From: Ochotona curzoniae
Taxonomy: Eukaryota; Chordata; Mammalia; Lagomorpha; Ochotonidae
DNA: 64,000 nucleotides
Assembly: GCF_017591425.1 (NCBI RefSeq)
Contig: NW_024467119.1
Location: 27,377,001 to 27,441,000, forward strand
Direction of reading: 5' to 3'
Below are positions 11,995-23,965 of this stretch, piece by piece. Below the pieces are notes generated by a model. It saw only the letters and a list, made by a program, of their open reading frames with translations, ran no database searches and had not been told where the DNA came from. Within the stretch, counting starts at the first letter, position 1, and every line of letters starts with the position of its first letter. The translations under genes and the position numbers were made by a program.

Positions 11995-12115
11995 TCTAAG
12001 TCCTACCCCCACACACTTTGCTAGATTTCTGTGCCCCAGTTTCTTCAGCTGTCTAATGGAACCATTCACAGTTCAACTTCAGAGGCTTAAAATGTTGTGA
12101 GGCTCAGCACAGCAA
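11995..12115 (+). mobile_element. MIR fragment, plus strand
   Basis: GCCCCAGTTTCTTCAGCTGT followed by CTAATGGAACC and TTAAAATGTTGTGAGGCTCA matches the MIR order 'cctcagtttcctcatctgtaaaatgg ... gttgtgaggatt'. It is ancient, diverged and partial. Confidence 0.65.
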
Positions 12116-12164
12116 GGACTTCATTCATGTTTATTATTAAGCCTGGTTCCAGGAGATTTGGGTG

Positions 12165-12610
12165 CTTTTTCCGTGGTAATGCAAGTCAGAGTCCCAGCAG
12201 GAGACAGAATACAGCTTAGAAGATTAAAGAGACTTGAAAGATTCAAGAAACGTATCGAAATATGTGCAGGGTTAAGAGAACCACGCCGAAATTTTGAAGC
12301 AAATGGAATCCTAAGGACAGTTGGGGGGTGGTTACTCTGGAATCTAAGGAGAGTGGGAGCTGTTAGAGGAAGTGCTGTCCAACAGGAGCCCTTCAAGGGA
12401 GACTGAGTGACCACCAGAAACACGGCCCAAGCAGGGCATAGCAAGACATTCCCTACCTTTCTCTCTTGACCCCATCAGACACTACTACCAGGTGGCTCCC
12501 TCTGTGAGCCAGGTGGTAAGAGATTCAGGGCAACGAAGTTTGCAGGCACATATCCCTCTGGGCAGAAAGAGGCCAGTATAGATGGAAGACGTCTTGGTAA
12601 GACCAAGAGG
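12165..12610 (+). mobile_element. Ancient interspersed repeat, family not assigned
   Basis: CAGAGTCCCAGCAGGAGACA and later TGTGCAGGGTTAAGAGAACC appear in the same order as in a common old mammalian dispersed repeat that I recognise but cannot name with certainty. Further along, AGCCAGGTGGTAAGAGATTC and CTGGGCAGAAAGAGGCCAGT continue the likeness. The 107-aa and 82-aa ORFs on opposite strands here overlap each other and lack family features, so they are not taken as genes. Confidence 0.35.
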
Positions 12611-13464
12611 AAAATAACCAGGAAGCCATTTCCAGGTTGATTTTTCTCTAACCCTGCTCCTCAGATGAGTTATAGCTTCTATATCCATGACTGCTCAGTC
12701 TGCTCTCTGGAATTGAGCTGTAAGGCCACCAGCTTCTGATAATCTAATGCTGTCCAGATCTGAGTCAAGCTCCTTACTTTGTGACATTCCATGCTTTGTT
12801 CTATCAAACCATATTTTGCAGTGGATGGTTTCTTGCATGACTGCTATTTATGACAGTCCAATTGCCAGTTTTTGCACAGATGATCAGCTTTCCCACGTAG
12901 CTGATCCAAATGGACTCCTAAAATAACTAAGCCATGGATTGAACCTTTCCTTCTGTGTTGCTTTGGTCATAATGTGATAGGGCTGGTGGAAAGGGGAAAA
13001 ATAGAAACACCATGAAATGTAAAACAAGAAAATAAACTCTTACAAAATAATTCTCCACAAATTTTCTTGCATTCTTACATATTTTGAAAGCAAAGGTGAA
13101 TATTTCCCTTTGTTTCAGATCATTATTTTCAAAACTATTTTGTATAGTGAACAAATAAAATTACTGTTTCCCCAAAAAGAGAAGATTTGCTCACTATTTA
13201 TATAAAAATAATAAAAACAAAAGCAAAACATTTTCCCTTAAGATAATGGCACTGTATTATTAGTCAACCAACTATTGGGCAGGCTTGCCGTCTGGCCTCT
13301 TTCACATCAGAGAACTGACTGTGGGAACTGGTGACCAGAGAGTATCATAAAAATCTGGGTGATCTTGATATATGTATTAGTTATGATAAACTATGCAATA
13401 AATCAAATTGTAGATCATGTTTTATCTCTAATCAATCAACTGGGTCTTCTCCCAGTATGCTAGA
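12611..13464. other. Sequence without a gene
   Basis: Nothing recognisable. Confidence 0.4.
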
Positions 13465-14165
13465 TTGATTACTGTGTTCCTTCAAATGTATGTTGTGAAA
13501 ATGGAATCCTCAATGTAATGGTTTTCAGAGGTGGGTGCTTCAAGAAATGATTAAGTTTAGGAGAGGTAATGAAGGTGCAGCTCACACAGTAGGATTGATG
13601 CCTATGGAAGTTTGAATGAGTTCCCCAAAAGGTATGCTTTAGAACCTTAGCCCCAAATGCAACAGTGTTAGAAGGAAGGGCCAAATGGCAGGTGTTCAGG
13701 TCAACAGCACTGCACCATCCTGAATGGTTTAATATGCTGATTAGGAAGGGGCTGGAAGCTGTAATTTCCTTCTGCTTTCTCTTCCCTCTCTTTCCCCTGC
13801 TACCAGAAAATGGTGAAACAAGAGGCCTACATCAGATTCTGGCCCCACAATCTTGAATTTCACATTCTCTTGAACCACAAGTCAATAAATCTCCATTCAT
13901 TATATACATTCCCAGTCTTCAATGTTCTATTATGGAGGCATAAAATGGACTAAGACTATACCTCCATAAGGGGTGGAAAGACTACAGCTTTCCTTTCTTT
14001 TGCTCTCTCTTAGCCATGCGGTGGTACAGCAAGGGGTCCACAACATGCCTAGAACTGAATCAGCTGACACATCAAACTTGGACCTCTAAGTTTCCAGATT
14101 TGAGAAAAAAAAAATGCTGCCAGTCCAAGGCATTCTTTTAAGTACCCTGAGCTAAATAACACACA
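13465..14165 (+). mobile_element. MaLR (MST/MLT1-type) LTR, split by a nested LTR
   Basis: The left part (13465-13598) carries ATGTTGTGAAAATGGAATCC and TAATGGTTTTCAGAGGTGGG, which match the 5' half of an MST/MLT1 LTR. The right part (13957-14165) resumes with GCCATGCGGTGGTACAGCAA, ACTTGGACCTCTAAGTTTCC and CCAAGGCATTCTTTTAAGTA, which match the 3' half. The interruption is a second MaLR-like LTR, listed separately. MaLR LTRs belong to old non-autonomous ERVL-related elements shared across placental mammals. Confidence 0.7.
13599..13956 (+). mobile_element. Nested MaLR-like LTR
   Basis: The start TGCCTATGGAAGTTTGAATG and the end AAAATGGACTAAGAC match the terminal sequences of MaLR LTRs. In between are CCAAATGCAACAGTGTTAGA, TCTTGAATTTCACATTCTCT and a polyadenylation-like CAATAAAT (13885 region). 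It lies within, and in the same orientation as, an older LTR of the same superfamily. A target duplication is not clear. Confidence 0.65.
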
Positions 14166-14331
14166 GCATCAATGAAACTGTAGCTAGTTAACTCATTGTT
14201 ATGAAGATGGAACAATTATAAATTATTCACAGTTATTGATAAGTGTATCTAGTTAGCTTAATAATACAGGCTGCTTTGAATAATGACTGCCATTGGAGCC
14301 AAGTCAAGAGGTGTTATTGTCAATTGTAAGA

Positions 14332-14658
14332 TTTTTTTTAAAAGATTTATTTATTTATTTATTTTTGCAAAGTTACATGTACAGAGAGGAGGAGAAACAG
14401 GAAGATTTTTTCACTCCCAAGTGCCAGTTCACTCCCCAACTGACCACAATGGCCAGAGCTGTACCCAATCCAAAGCCAGGAGCCTGGAGCCTCTTCCAGG
14501 TCTCCCAATTGGGTGCAGGGCTGTCTTCTCCTACCTTCCCAGGCCACAAGTAGGGAGCTGGATGGGAAACAGGGCTGCCAGGATTAGAACTAGCATGCAT
14601 ATGGGATCCTGGGCATGCAAGGAAAGGACTTTAACTGCTAGGCTATTGGGCTGGGCCC
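14332..14658 (-). mobile_element. CSINE, minus strand, with 12-bp target duplication
   Basis: Read on the minus strand, the head GGGCCCAGCCCAATAGCCTA starts at 14658, and the tail reaches the ATTT run at 14341-14364. The flanking direct repeats TCAATTGTAAGA (14320-14331) and TCAATTATAAGA (14659-14670) differ at one base. The 144-aa plus-strand ORF and several others here are by-products of the SINE. Confidence 0.9.
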
Positions 14659-14670
14659 TCAATTATAAGA

Positions 14671-15744
14671 GAATTCGTTTGCTACTTCCAACCTTTAATC
14701 AGTTCCCAATGATATAAGCTTAATTTTTTAAAAAAGATAAGGAGATGTTTTCATTTGACTTGGATAAGAGGCTATATAAAATTTGGAAACTGTTTTACCA
14801 CTGAGGTGACATATCATTTTTACATACTGCAGCATTTCTAGGAGCTGGGAGAAAGGCAGATCCTTGAAAAAATTCATTGGCATATAAATAGATTACATAA
14901 GCATCTAAATGCTCACATGCATAGTGTCAAAGGTTACATTGTTCTGGAACTAATTACTTAAGTATACAAACTGTCCACAAAATAGGTAGCTGAAACAACA
15001 GCAACAGACATAGCACCTCTCTTGGAGAAATATCCTTATCTGTGACAAGTGCTAAAAAGAGACAGCCTGGAGATGTGATATTCAGGCACAGCATAATCTC
15101 ATTTAATCCAGGACACTGAATTATTACAATGTTCTCAGATTGTCGTTCTTCCTCATATCACCACGCTCTGGGGAAGACTTTGCAATAAAAACCAATGTGC
15201 TCTACTTGAAGGAAAATTTGATAAGGAGGACTTTGTTGTTCTTGATCCCAGTTGGATTCAGCCAAACTTCCACCTGACCTAGGGGGGTTGCATCATGTGG
15301 ATATCGGCATGGAATATATTAGTTTCTGCGTTTGAAATAAGCCCAATTCCTCACAGGTGTCTTTGTGTGAAAGCTCTCAGCCCCCAAACAAGAGGTAGAA
15401 AATTTTGGAAAAATTCCCAGATACCCCAAAGCCTAAATCAACAATGGAAATGGTGTGATTTATGATTCAACACATTTGTACAAATATTTTTCATCCCTAT
15501 AACATTCTTACATATAATTGTCACAAATAGTTCTTCAGCCTGATTTGTTATATGCGGCAGGGTCTGTGGTAGCATGAGAAAACTAGATGTCCATTGCAGG
15601 AAAGAGTTAAAAGTTATTAGCATACAGATGAAGAAAAATAGCACTGGGTGTGAAGGCTTTAACTATCATTGACACCAATGTACATTCCTGCCGTTATTCC
15701 TAGGGATGTCCCAGCCAAGAAAGCACCCAACATAACAGAAATAG
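14671..15744. other. Sequence without a gene
   Basis: No recognised gene or repeat. Confidence 0.4.
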
Positions 15745-15905
15745 CAAAGGCTTTGGATTTGGAGTTAGGCAAATTGGGCTTCTGATTCTAGTTCCCTCTA
15801 AGTAGCGTGGTGACCTTAAGAAAGATGATCTAAGACACCTGGCTTTGGATCCGTAAAAAAAGATAGTTTCTAAACATAACTGGCTACCATGTGCTACTAA
15901 AACTA
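15745..15905 (+). mobile_element. MIR fragment, plus strand
   Basis: GCTTTGGATTTGGAGTTAGG, then CTTCTGATTCTAGTTCCCTC and GTAGCGTGGTGACCTTAAGA follow the MIR core order 'ctttggagtcagacagacctgggttc ... ctgtgtgaccttggg'. Diverged. Confidence 0.65.
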
Positions 15906-18900
15906 AACATGTAATACACATCACAGCTGGAGCATGCTATTCTGTATCAATTAGTATCACCAACAATATTTGTTATCAATTCATCACTGTGTCATATTAC
16001 CTAAACAAACAATCAATATACACCTATTTCATCACATTAACTCAGATTTAAGTGGTGTGTAAGACTACATGAACTCATGGATGCTTTGTTCTGGATGATG
16101 ATTTTCAAGCAGTCAGAGCTAAGCAAAAGTAAATGCAGGTCCTTTGAGTGTACATCTAAATGTTAGGAAGTGAGGAGTGTATTGGCATTTTGCATAAAGA
16201 TCCTAGTACCTGTGTGGTTTTCTGGCTTATTGTTTTACCAAAAAAGCAATAGGAGTTTGATAAAATTTCTTGGCGAAGGGAAAAATGCAGAAGGAAAAGT
16301 AGTGCAAAAATGATGTGACTTTAAAATGTTAGCTTAGGGAATACTTAGAAGCCTTACAACCGGAAAACAGAAGTCAACTGTGTTCACATTCTCAATAAGA
16401 TACATAAGTCTTTTATGTATAAGGTTTCCTCATTAACACAAACAACTACTTCACATCGTTCATTCACCGAAGTTAAAGGAATATAGCCATTTCTTAGATC
16501 TAACACTGCACATAATATCCAGTTGGGAAGGTCACCACAGCTCTAGCAGCCACAGAAGATTATAACATGTGTCATGTGGATACACTTCCCAGCTACTTGG
16601 TTTAAACTGTTCAGGATTGAACAAAAGGCCTGAAGTTTCCCTGTTACCAAACTATAGCTGTGAGAAATGGCAGCTAGCATCTAAGCTGGACTCTTCTAAT
16701 TGATTCGCCAGTTGTAGGCCATTTAGTGTCTCTGTAGGAATTTCTTGGGAGAGAAATGTCTCTTTGTTCTCTTTGGATTGTCTGCAAATATTCATAAACT
16801 AGATATCTCCAAAGCAGTGCCAGTGAGCACAAATAAGAAATTAGTCTCTCATGAAAAAGAGTCACATATTTCTCTTAGGGGATACAAGATTGATTTTCAG
16901 CACTAATTCATGTTTAAAACCTTTCTAGTGGCTCTTAAATTAGCTTTTCAGCCAACCAGAAGGCTCACCTGGACTATTAGGTCCAAGTACAAAGCAAAAT
17001 CCTGTGAGAAAATGGATCAAAAATTTGTCCTTTAAATTACACAATGAAGCAAAAATTCCCTCCAGCAAATTAATAGTCTAATTATAAATTTTCTGGTTGA
17101 GAAAGTCTTGAGAACCTTTGTCTGTTGTATAAAATCAGAAGTCTTTGGTTTGGCTTCATTTAATTTTTCCCATTCAGAACATATTGGAATATTCCCAAAA
17201 CATCAGAGCAGCTGGTCCTTTCAAAATCAGGGAAAAAAATTCTGATGTTACTAACACTTCAGAATAAGGAATCCACACTGCTGGCAAAACAGCTGTTCTT
17301 ATTTCTGCAGGATATTGCAGAGACCAAGCAACATGTTTTCCTGATTAAATTACAGTTTTGTCTTAGAGATCAGTCTATGCTCATAAACTCAGTGGTAATA
17401 ATATCGGTTCCCTTCATTCAACTTGGCCCATTTAGAAAGTTCCTACACACTGAGAGGAATACCCCAAAAGCTTAATTCACATTTTGAGTAACTTCCTCAG
17501 TTCACATTTAAATGATTGGCTTTTGACAAGGCACAGCTTTCGTGGAAATTATCCTACTGAATTATGTCTTCTCCCAATATTTTCAGTTCTACATGGCAGG
17601 ACATCAACCAATGTTAATGATGCAGGGAACAGAGGCAATTTAACAAAATGAAAAAGTATGTTTGCCTTTAATCATATCTTACATCACATATGCCCTCAGT
17701 GATAAAAGTGAAATGGAAGTCTCGCATCCAGATTCTCCTGTCCCAGCAGCAAAGGATGATAAAAAAAACCAAGAAATCTCTTCAACAGCTCTGTTTCCCT
17801 GCAGAAAGGTGTCAGAATGCTCACAGTTCTAAATTATACATACAAAAGTATGTATCTGTTTTTCCTTGGTAGAAATATATAGTTAAACAGGGATGGGTGA
17901 GACTGGAAAGGAATAATGCTTTCCAGAATTAAAAAATATGAACAGCAGCAGCTTTTTGGCCAAGAAAAGATATAAAAACACACACAAATCAAAGTCTATG
18001 TGGTAGGTTCCTATTCCTGGCAAGCCAGAGAAATGGTAAGATCTACATAGCCACCAAATTAATGTAATCTACGGGATGTCTAAATGATTGCTCCTGACCA
18101 GAACATTTCTGCATCAGATTTCCTAGTTATCAACTTGACAAAAAAAAAATGAAAGCTATTTTATTTATTGAGTCCCTTATTTATTGTCACCTTACAGTGA
18201 AAATAATTGCTTTTAAGCCCCTACTAGTTATGAGAAAGGAAGCTTAAAACACTTTGCAGGTATGATACACATCAATCCTTACATGCGCATATGGCCTTGA
18301 TGAAAACTTTCACAGTAATTATATCAAGATAGGTAAGTGAATTCGGAGTGTTATATCATTAACCACATGAAAGAAAGAGATCTGTAGTTTTGCAGGTCTG
18401 TCACAAGGACTTTACCACCAGCCTCTGCCTCTTTCCATTTCCATAAGCTACTGCCAATATTTAATGTTCCTTGGTTTGTTGACACATCATATCAATATGT
18501 CACTGTTTTTCCATGAGTGACTTCTCCCTTGTCCCTACCCCTTTCTTCTTTACTGTCTCTTACAAGTCAATTAGATTTACGGCACACCTAACCTGACATG
18601 ATGTCATCTTGGGTGTCCTTAATTACTTCTACAAACACTTGCACTTCAAACAGGGTCTAGAAATGAGGTTCTGGGTAGACACATTTTTTTTTTTTTGGAG
18701 GCTGTTACATGGTCCTAAGTCATTAAGTGGCTTTCTGAATATAATAATGCATCTCAGTATGCATATATGAGAACTTTAGGAAAACAGAGAGGTAAGCATC
18801 AGGCAGAGGGGTTAATATGGACTTAATCTTAACTACCACATATGGTAAATCTATGAATGGTGGACCATGGCATTTTCTGTACTGATGCTATGAATTTCTC

Positions 18901-19429
18901 ACAATGAGTAAGACCCATTAAAACTAAGCACTCAGAACATCCGTGAACTACAAAATTGCTAAACCATGTCTAAAAGTAACTTTAATTATTCAAAATTAAT
19001 TAAAATTAAACAAATTTCAAGATAGATATCCATTCACCTTTTGAAGTTGTCTCACTTTAGGGAAATATTTTAAAACAATATACTGATATCACAGGTTTGC
19101 CTTAATATAAGATAAAATGATGTCAAACCTAAAAATAGTAGCTTTAAATTATAATATTATTACACCCTCAAACTGTACCACACATAATAAGATATTGTGA
19201 TATAACCTATGAATCAATAATCGATGAAAGACAGACTACATATGATAACATTGACAAAAATTTGCCTTTTAACAATTATTTTTAAAATTGGCTGGAAAGA
19301 GAGACTGAAACATCCCTGCTGATAAACATTTTTCTACTTTCTCTGATAAGACCTTACAAACTCCTATGTAGATAAAATAACTAAATGACTGGTATCCTGG
19401 AACACTAATAACTCATGGTCAAGGTTACG
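15906..19429. other. Long stretch without a gene or assigned repeat
   Basis: About 3.5 kb of AT-rich DNA in which I see no exon, RNA gene or confident repeat. A T run lies at about 18686-18697. Short ORFs (60-76 aa) show no family features. Confidence 0.45.
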
Positions 19430-20360
19430 TTCTTGTCACTAGACTTTTCTGAGGGATTCCCCTGAAAAACTGTGGGTTTCCCTATGACTCCTCTGACCCC
19501 AGAGTTGCAACAACCACTTCAAATACAATGCTGCCCCTGGAGAAGATGGAATCCCCCGAGGAGCTACATCGAAGAACTGAAAAACCTGATATGCTTTTAA
19601 TATCTTTTTTTTACTCTGCAATAGGTTGGGATGGCAGAGAAATCTTCTACCTTCTTGGAGTGTTTGAAGAAGATGTTAAGTATAATCTATCAAGATTGTT
19701 AACAGGTGACTTATAGCTAAAAAATTCGAAACTGCATTAGACATTAGCAAAAACTATAGAAACATACAGTGGGATCCAAGAATGATCCTGACAGTCTCTT
19801 AACAGGAGGTCTTATGCACAGAGCAGGAGGGGACACGATGCAGAACAGGAGGATAAGAGGAGGTCTGTATCCTAGTCCCGGAGACCCCCAGAAACGTCCC
19901 AAGTGCTTTCAGCACAGAAGCAGTGGATATCTCATCAAGAATTGTCATTATGGGTACCAAGAGCCACATCCCAACTGCCAAGGAGATCACGGGGAATTTG
20001 AGTGCCCTTGTAGGCCGAGAACTCTGAGGTCAACCATTCCCTAACAGATCACCCACATGGGATTGGAGCAGCCCAGAATGCTCCTCACAGAATCTAATGA
20101 TGTCAGAACAATAGCCAGGAGCCCCAGGTGGTCCTCAGATAGAAGAATTGTAAATTTCCTTTTGGACCCAGGAGAGGCGTTTTCTCTGGCCCTTACTTCG
20201 TTCCAACTTTGGCCCACCATCCTCTCTTGCACTGATCATCAGGGTTGCTCCAGAACCCCAAAATTAGCTCAGAAAGACAGAGAGAGACTAATTCAGCAAG
20301 CCAAGAACAGACAAGAAAAAGTCAGCTTGGCTTTTCATATACCTCGCTAGGTAGGATGCA
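19430..20360 (+). mobile_element. Endogenous retrovirus gag-pro remnant (decayed)
   Basis: The firm part is about 19769-20350. One frame encodes a nucleocapsid-like stretch: basic residues, then a zinc-knuckle spacing CX2CX4HX4C at residues 46, 49, 54 and 59 of the frame from 19769. Positions 49 and 54 are now His and Tyr. A second Cys-rich knuckle-like block with GDH follows. After a TAA stop (20042-20044) the same frame continues into a retroviral aspartic-protease-like segment with NFLLD and an active-site triplet changed from DTG to DPG (20165-20173). Gag and pro in one frame split by a stop is the gammaretrovirus/ERV1 arrangement, though here the stop may simply be decay. Two knuckles is less typical of exogenous gammaretroviruses. 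The upstream part (19430-19768) is only tentatively included. No LTR, RT or env is recognisable nearby. It cannot be functional. Confidence 0.65.
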
Positions 20361-21774
20361 AATTCAGTTATTCCTCACTAGCTAAGTTATTGGAGATTTC
20401 TCTGTGCACCCCTCCTAAAACTGTTCTACTCTTCAATTGTTAATATGGCTTGTTAGAGTTATAGCCTGTATTGATTATCCTAAAATGCATGAAGCTCTGT
20501 AAAATCTGTCTTGAATACTATACTGCTAAATATAAATATAATAAAAAATGAAAAAAGATTTAATACCCTTAAAATAAATAAACAAAACCACATACTATGC
20601 AGAGACACGTCTTAACTTTCTTTGCCAAAAACTGGTTGATGCATATACATAAAATGGAAACAAAATTTGCCTCCTTCATAAGCAGTCTTAGAATATATTT
20701 AAAAATTTGAAGAATTATTTAAGAATTTGAAAAAAAAAACAACTGGGATGAAATCTGCAGCTGGTTGGGTGTTTTCTATGATGTTGGATGAATGCACAGA
20801 TCTTTCTAATATGACTTATCTTACAGTACTTACTATATTGTTGCAAAAACAGGACTGATTGTGTATTAGATGAGTGGTAAAAGATCTTGCTGACTAAATG
20901 TGAGTTCCGTAATATTTAAATTGATTTTTCCACAAAATTCTGTTATTAAATTAGTAAAACAACTTTTCCAGCTGAAAGAATTATTGTGAAGAGAAATTAC
21001 AGACATACAGCCATGCTTTTAATCCTTTCATGTCATTGGTCACAGGGAAGTTATTACAGGAAAATCAGTGTACAAGTGCACAAAGTGGTGCTAGAAACCA
21101 CTGATGTAATTCATTTTAATAAGACTTTTAAAACACATTAGAGCCCTTCATACTACATTATAATGAAGTGGAAAGTGAGCAAGAGAATTTGTTACACAAC
21201 CCAGAGACCTATCTGATATGTTCCATCTGAATTATAGGAATTGTTGAACCAAAGATAGGTCATTTTCTTTTCTTTTATGAGACATGATCCCAAATTTGCA
21301 GATTTGTTCCTTGAAAGATATAGTACTTCAAAATAAATAAAAACAATATAAATTTAAAAATAAAAAAAGAAAAATATAGTACTTGGTAATGTGCCACCAC
21401 GCAGTTAATTTCAACAACATAACCATGATAATTATGTCTGTTCGGTATAAATGAAAATTTAATAATAAATGATAATCTGCATTTTAAAGTATTGAAAGTT
21501 ATTTAGATGACTATTTTAAAGGTTTCTCCATTATATGAGAAGCAACATAGCATATTTGTCTCATCTATAAAAGCTCTCAAATCTATATAGTTCAAAAACT
21601 TGGTAGCATTCCATAAAATACCTGACCAAAGTTTGGGAAACTGTCAAGGCCATCAAAAACAGATAGGCATGGTCTCTCTGGAGTACCTAAAGATGCATGT
21701 GGAAATACAGGTGATGTCCTGCCTGGTACAGAATAGGGAAATCAAGTTTAAAGAAAATGTAAGGAAATTGGCTT
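20361..21774. other. AT-rich sequence, mostly unassigned
   Basis: No gene. It contains A-rich stretches (20530-20590 and 21330-21375). A segment at about 21600-21770 (GGGAAACTGTCAAGGCCATC, ACAGAATAGGGAAATCAAGT) faintly resembles an old dispersed repeat that I cannot name. Confidence 0.4.
21318..21384. repeat. A-rich insert between short direct repeats
   Basis: ATATAGTACTT occurs at 21318-21328 and again at 21374-21384. The 45 bases between are A-rich (AATAAATAAAAACAATATAA and similar). This looks like a target duplication around little more than a retroposon tail. Confidence 0.5.
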
Positions 21775-22175
21775 CATAGAAAGAGTTTGGAAGGATTACC
21801 TCCCTTTCTATTGTTTAGAAAAGTTTGTGGACAATTGTGATAAGCTCCTCTTAAAATGTTTGGTAGAATTCAGCAGTGAAGCCATCTGGCCCAGGACTTT
21901 ACTTGCTTGGGAGGGCTTTAATTATCCATTCAATATCAGTCCATATTATAGATCTGTTTAGCTAGTTAATTGCTTCTTGATTCAATTTCAGTGGATTGTA
22001 TGTGCCCAAAAACCTATCCATTTTTTCTAGGTCTTCTGTTTTCATTTCCTCAGCAACACATTGGTCATTCAGTAACATGTTTTTTTAACTTTATGTTGTT
22101 CTAAATATTTTTTCTTCCTATTGTTGATTTTGTTTTATGGCTTTCCATTTAAGGGGATGTATCGTAACTATATAA
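21775..22175 (-). mobile_element. L1 ORF2 fragment, minus strand
   Basis: GTAGAATTCAGCAGTGAAGC with CATCTGGCCCAGGACTTTAC is the hallmark of the L1 reverse-transcriptase coding region read on the opposite strand. TGTGCCCAAAAACCTATCCA and TTTCTAGGTCTTCTGTTTTC continue it. Frames are broken; the segment is ancient. Confidence 0.85.
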
Positions 22176-22179
22176 TAAA

Positions 22180-22475
22180 GATTATCATATCGAGATGTGA
22201 AGATAAAATGCAGTATGAATCTCTACTTTCATATCAAAATGGACTCCTAATGAAACTGTTGAACGTATCTTGACAATAAGATGCTGGACTCTCTGCCATG
22301 ACCAATACCTTCAATGTAAGGATACATTTAAATAGCAAAATGATAGACTTATGACTATTTATGAAGGACTACACTATTATATTAATACAGAAGAAATCAG
22401 TGGAAGAGAGGTTGGGAATAGGGGAAAAGGAAATCCCAGAGCCTGTAAAACTGCATCATAAAATAAGAAATTTTT
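22180..22475 (+). mobile_element. Possible L1 3' UTR fragment, plus strand
   Basis: This segment separates the minus-strand ORF2 piece from the plus-strand ORF1 piece. It holds CTTGACAATAAGATGCTGGA and a terminal CTGCATCATAAAATAAGAAA, which look like a lagomorph L1 3' end with an A-rich finish. Recognition is from memory only. Confidence 0.35.
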
Positions 22476-23965
22476 GTTAAAAGGTAGAACCTGAAAAAAT
22501 TATGCTAAAAGAATGTTAATAAAATTACTTAAAAACAATGAGAAGCAAATTCAAAGAAATCCACACAAAACATGGATAAAAAATTTCCTAAGACATAGAT
22601 ATACTGAAGAAAAAACAAACTGAACTATTGGATATAAAAAATTTAGCATTTCAATTCAAAATGTAATAAACTGTAACAACACACTTGATGAGATGGAAGA
22701 AAGAATACTGAAGCTATAAGAAAAATCTTTGGAAATATCAGTCAGATAATTACAAAAAAGAAAACTATAACATGAGAAAATCTGAAAATACTATTTGGGA
22801 TTTATGGGATACTATCAAAATATCCAACAAATGTTTCTGAAGAGTTCCTGAAGGTTGGAAGAAGGAGTATATTAGAAAGCCTATAAAGTGAAATAACAGA
22901 AACTCTCTTAATTTGGATAAAGAAAGGGACATGGAAACACAAGAAACACACAGAACTCTTTAAAGACATTACCAGAAAGCATTGTCACAACATATTATTG
23001 CCAAACTCTCAATGGTAAAATATAAAGAAGAGATTCTAAATGTGCGCAAGACAAAACACCAGATTACCTTCATGAGTCTGGCTACACTGAGAGTTGATTT
23101 CTCACCAGAAAACAAACAGAATAAGACAGAATAGAGAAATACACTCCATGTCTTAAAAAGTCAATGCAAAATACTATACACTATAAAGTTTTCACTTTTG
23201 AATAAAGGTGAAATAAAGGTCTTCTAAAAACAAATAGAAATTAAATTTGTCACCTCTTGCCCAGCGTTACAAATGATGCTTGAACATGTGCTATACAAAG
23301 AAACAGAAATGGAAGTCGTTGTTATGAAATAATGTAAACATACAAAAACCCCTAGTAAACATATGAAGGAAATCCAAATTAAGCAATAGAAACATTCATG
23401 GGGAAATGGCCAGCCTGAGTCATTATTTATCAATAGTAAATTTACAAGTAAATACCTAGATTCTCCAATAAAAAGCAACAGTTTGGCAGACTGTATTTAA
23501 GACATGTCCCCATTATTTGCTTCCTCCAAGAAACATACCTAAACAAAGACACACAGAGAATGGAAGTGGAAGGATGGGAACATTATTCAATGATAATGCA
23601 AAGAGCAGAAGCAAACAATGTAGACTCAGACAAAATACTAATAGACTTTAACACAAAAACTGTCAGAACAAACAAGGACATTATCCAATGATTAAAGTAT
23701 CAAGTCAAGAGAAATATGTGGAAATGATAGATGGATATGCATACAAGGTCAGGTCTCTTGGCAATATAAAGGAAATGTTCCTGGATCTAAAAGGAGACAT
23801 AGATCCAATACGACAATAATGAATGGGGGAACTTCAACACTCCACTTTCATGCATGGAGAACTGAACTAGCTGAAAACAAAATCAACAAAGAAACAGCAG
23901 AGTCTATCTATATTATGTACCATATGTACACAGTGTGTATCTACAGAACATTCCACTGAGACTGC
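22476..23965 (+). mobile_element. L1 ORF1 to ORF2 5' part, plus strand
   Basis: About 1.5 kb with the order expected of an L1. The ORF1 coiled-coil region is first (about 22480-22760). The ORF1 RNA-binding region follows, with GGGATACTATCAAAATATCC and GAGTTCCTGAAGG (22796-22860). The ORF1 C-terminal part includes TCTCAATGGTAAAATATAAA and GGTGAAATAAAGGTCTTCTA. The start of the ORF2 endonuclease comes next (CTCCAAGAAACATACCTAAA near 23525, the LQETH motif region), ending near CTACAGAACATTCCACTGAG (23940-23960). All frames are interrupted, so it is a dead old copy. Confidence 0.8.

Noticed and set aside
12121..12444. Overlapping 107-aa and 82-aa ORFs on opposite strands
   Set aside because: They sit on a likely ancient dispersed repeat, overlap each other, and show no domain or codon pattern.
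14283..14717. 144-aa plus-strand ORF
   Set aside because: Covers a minus-strand CSINE with a target duplication; several overlapping ORFs on both strands come from the SINE.
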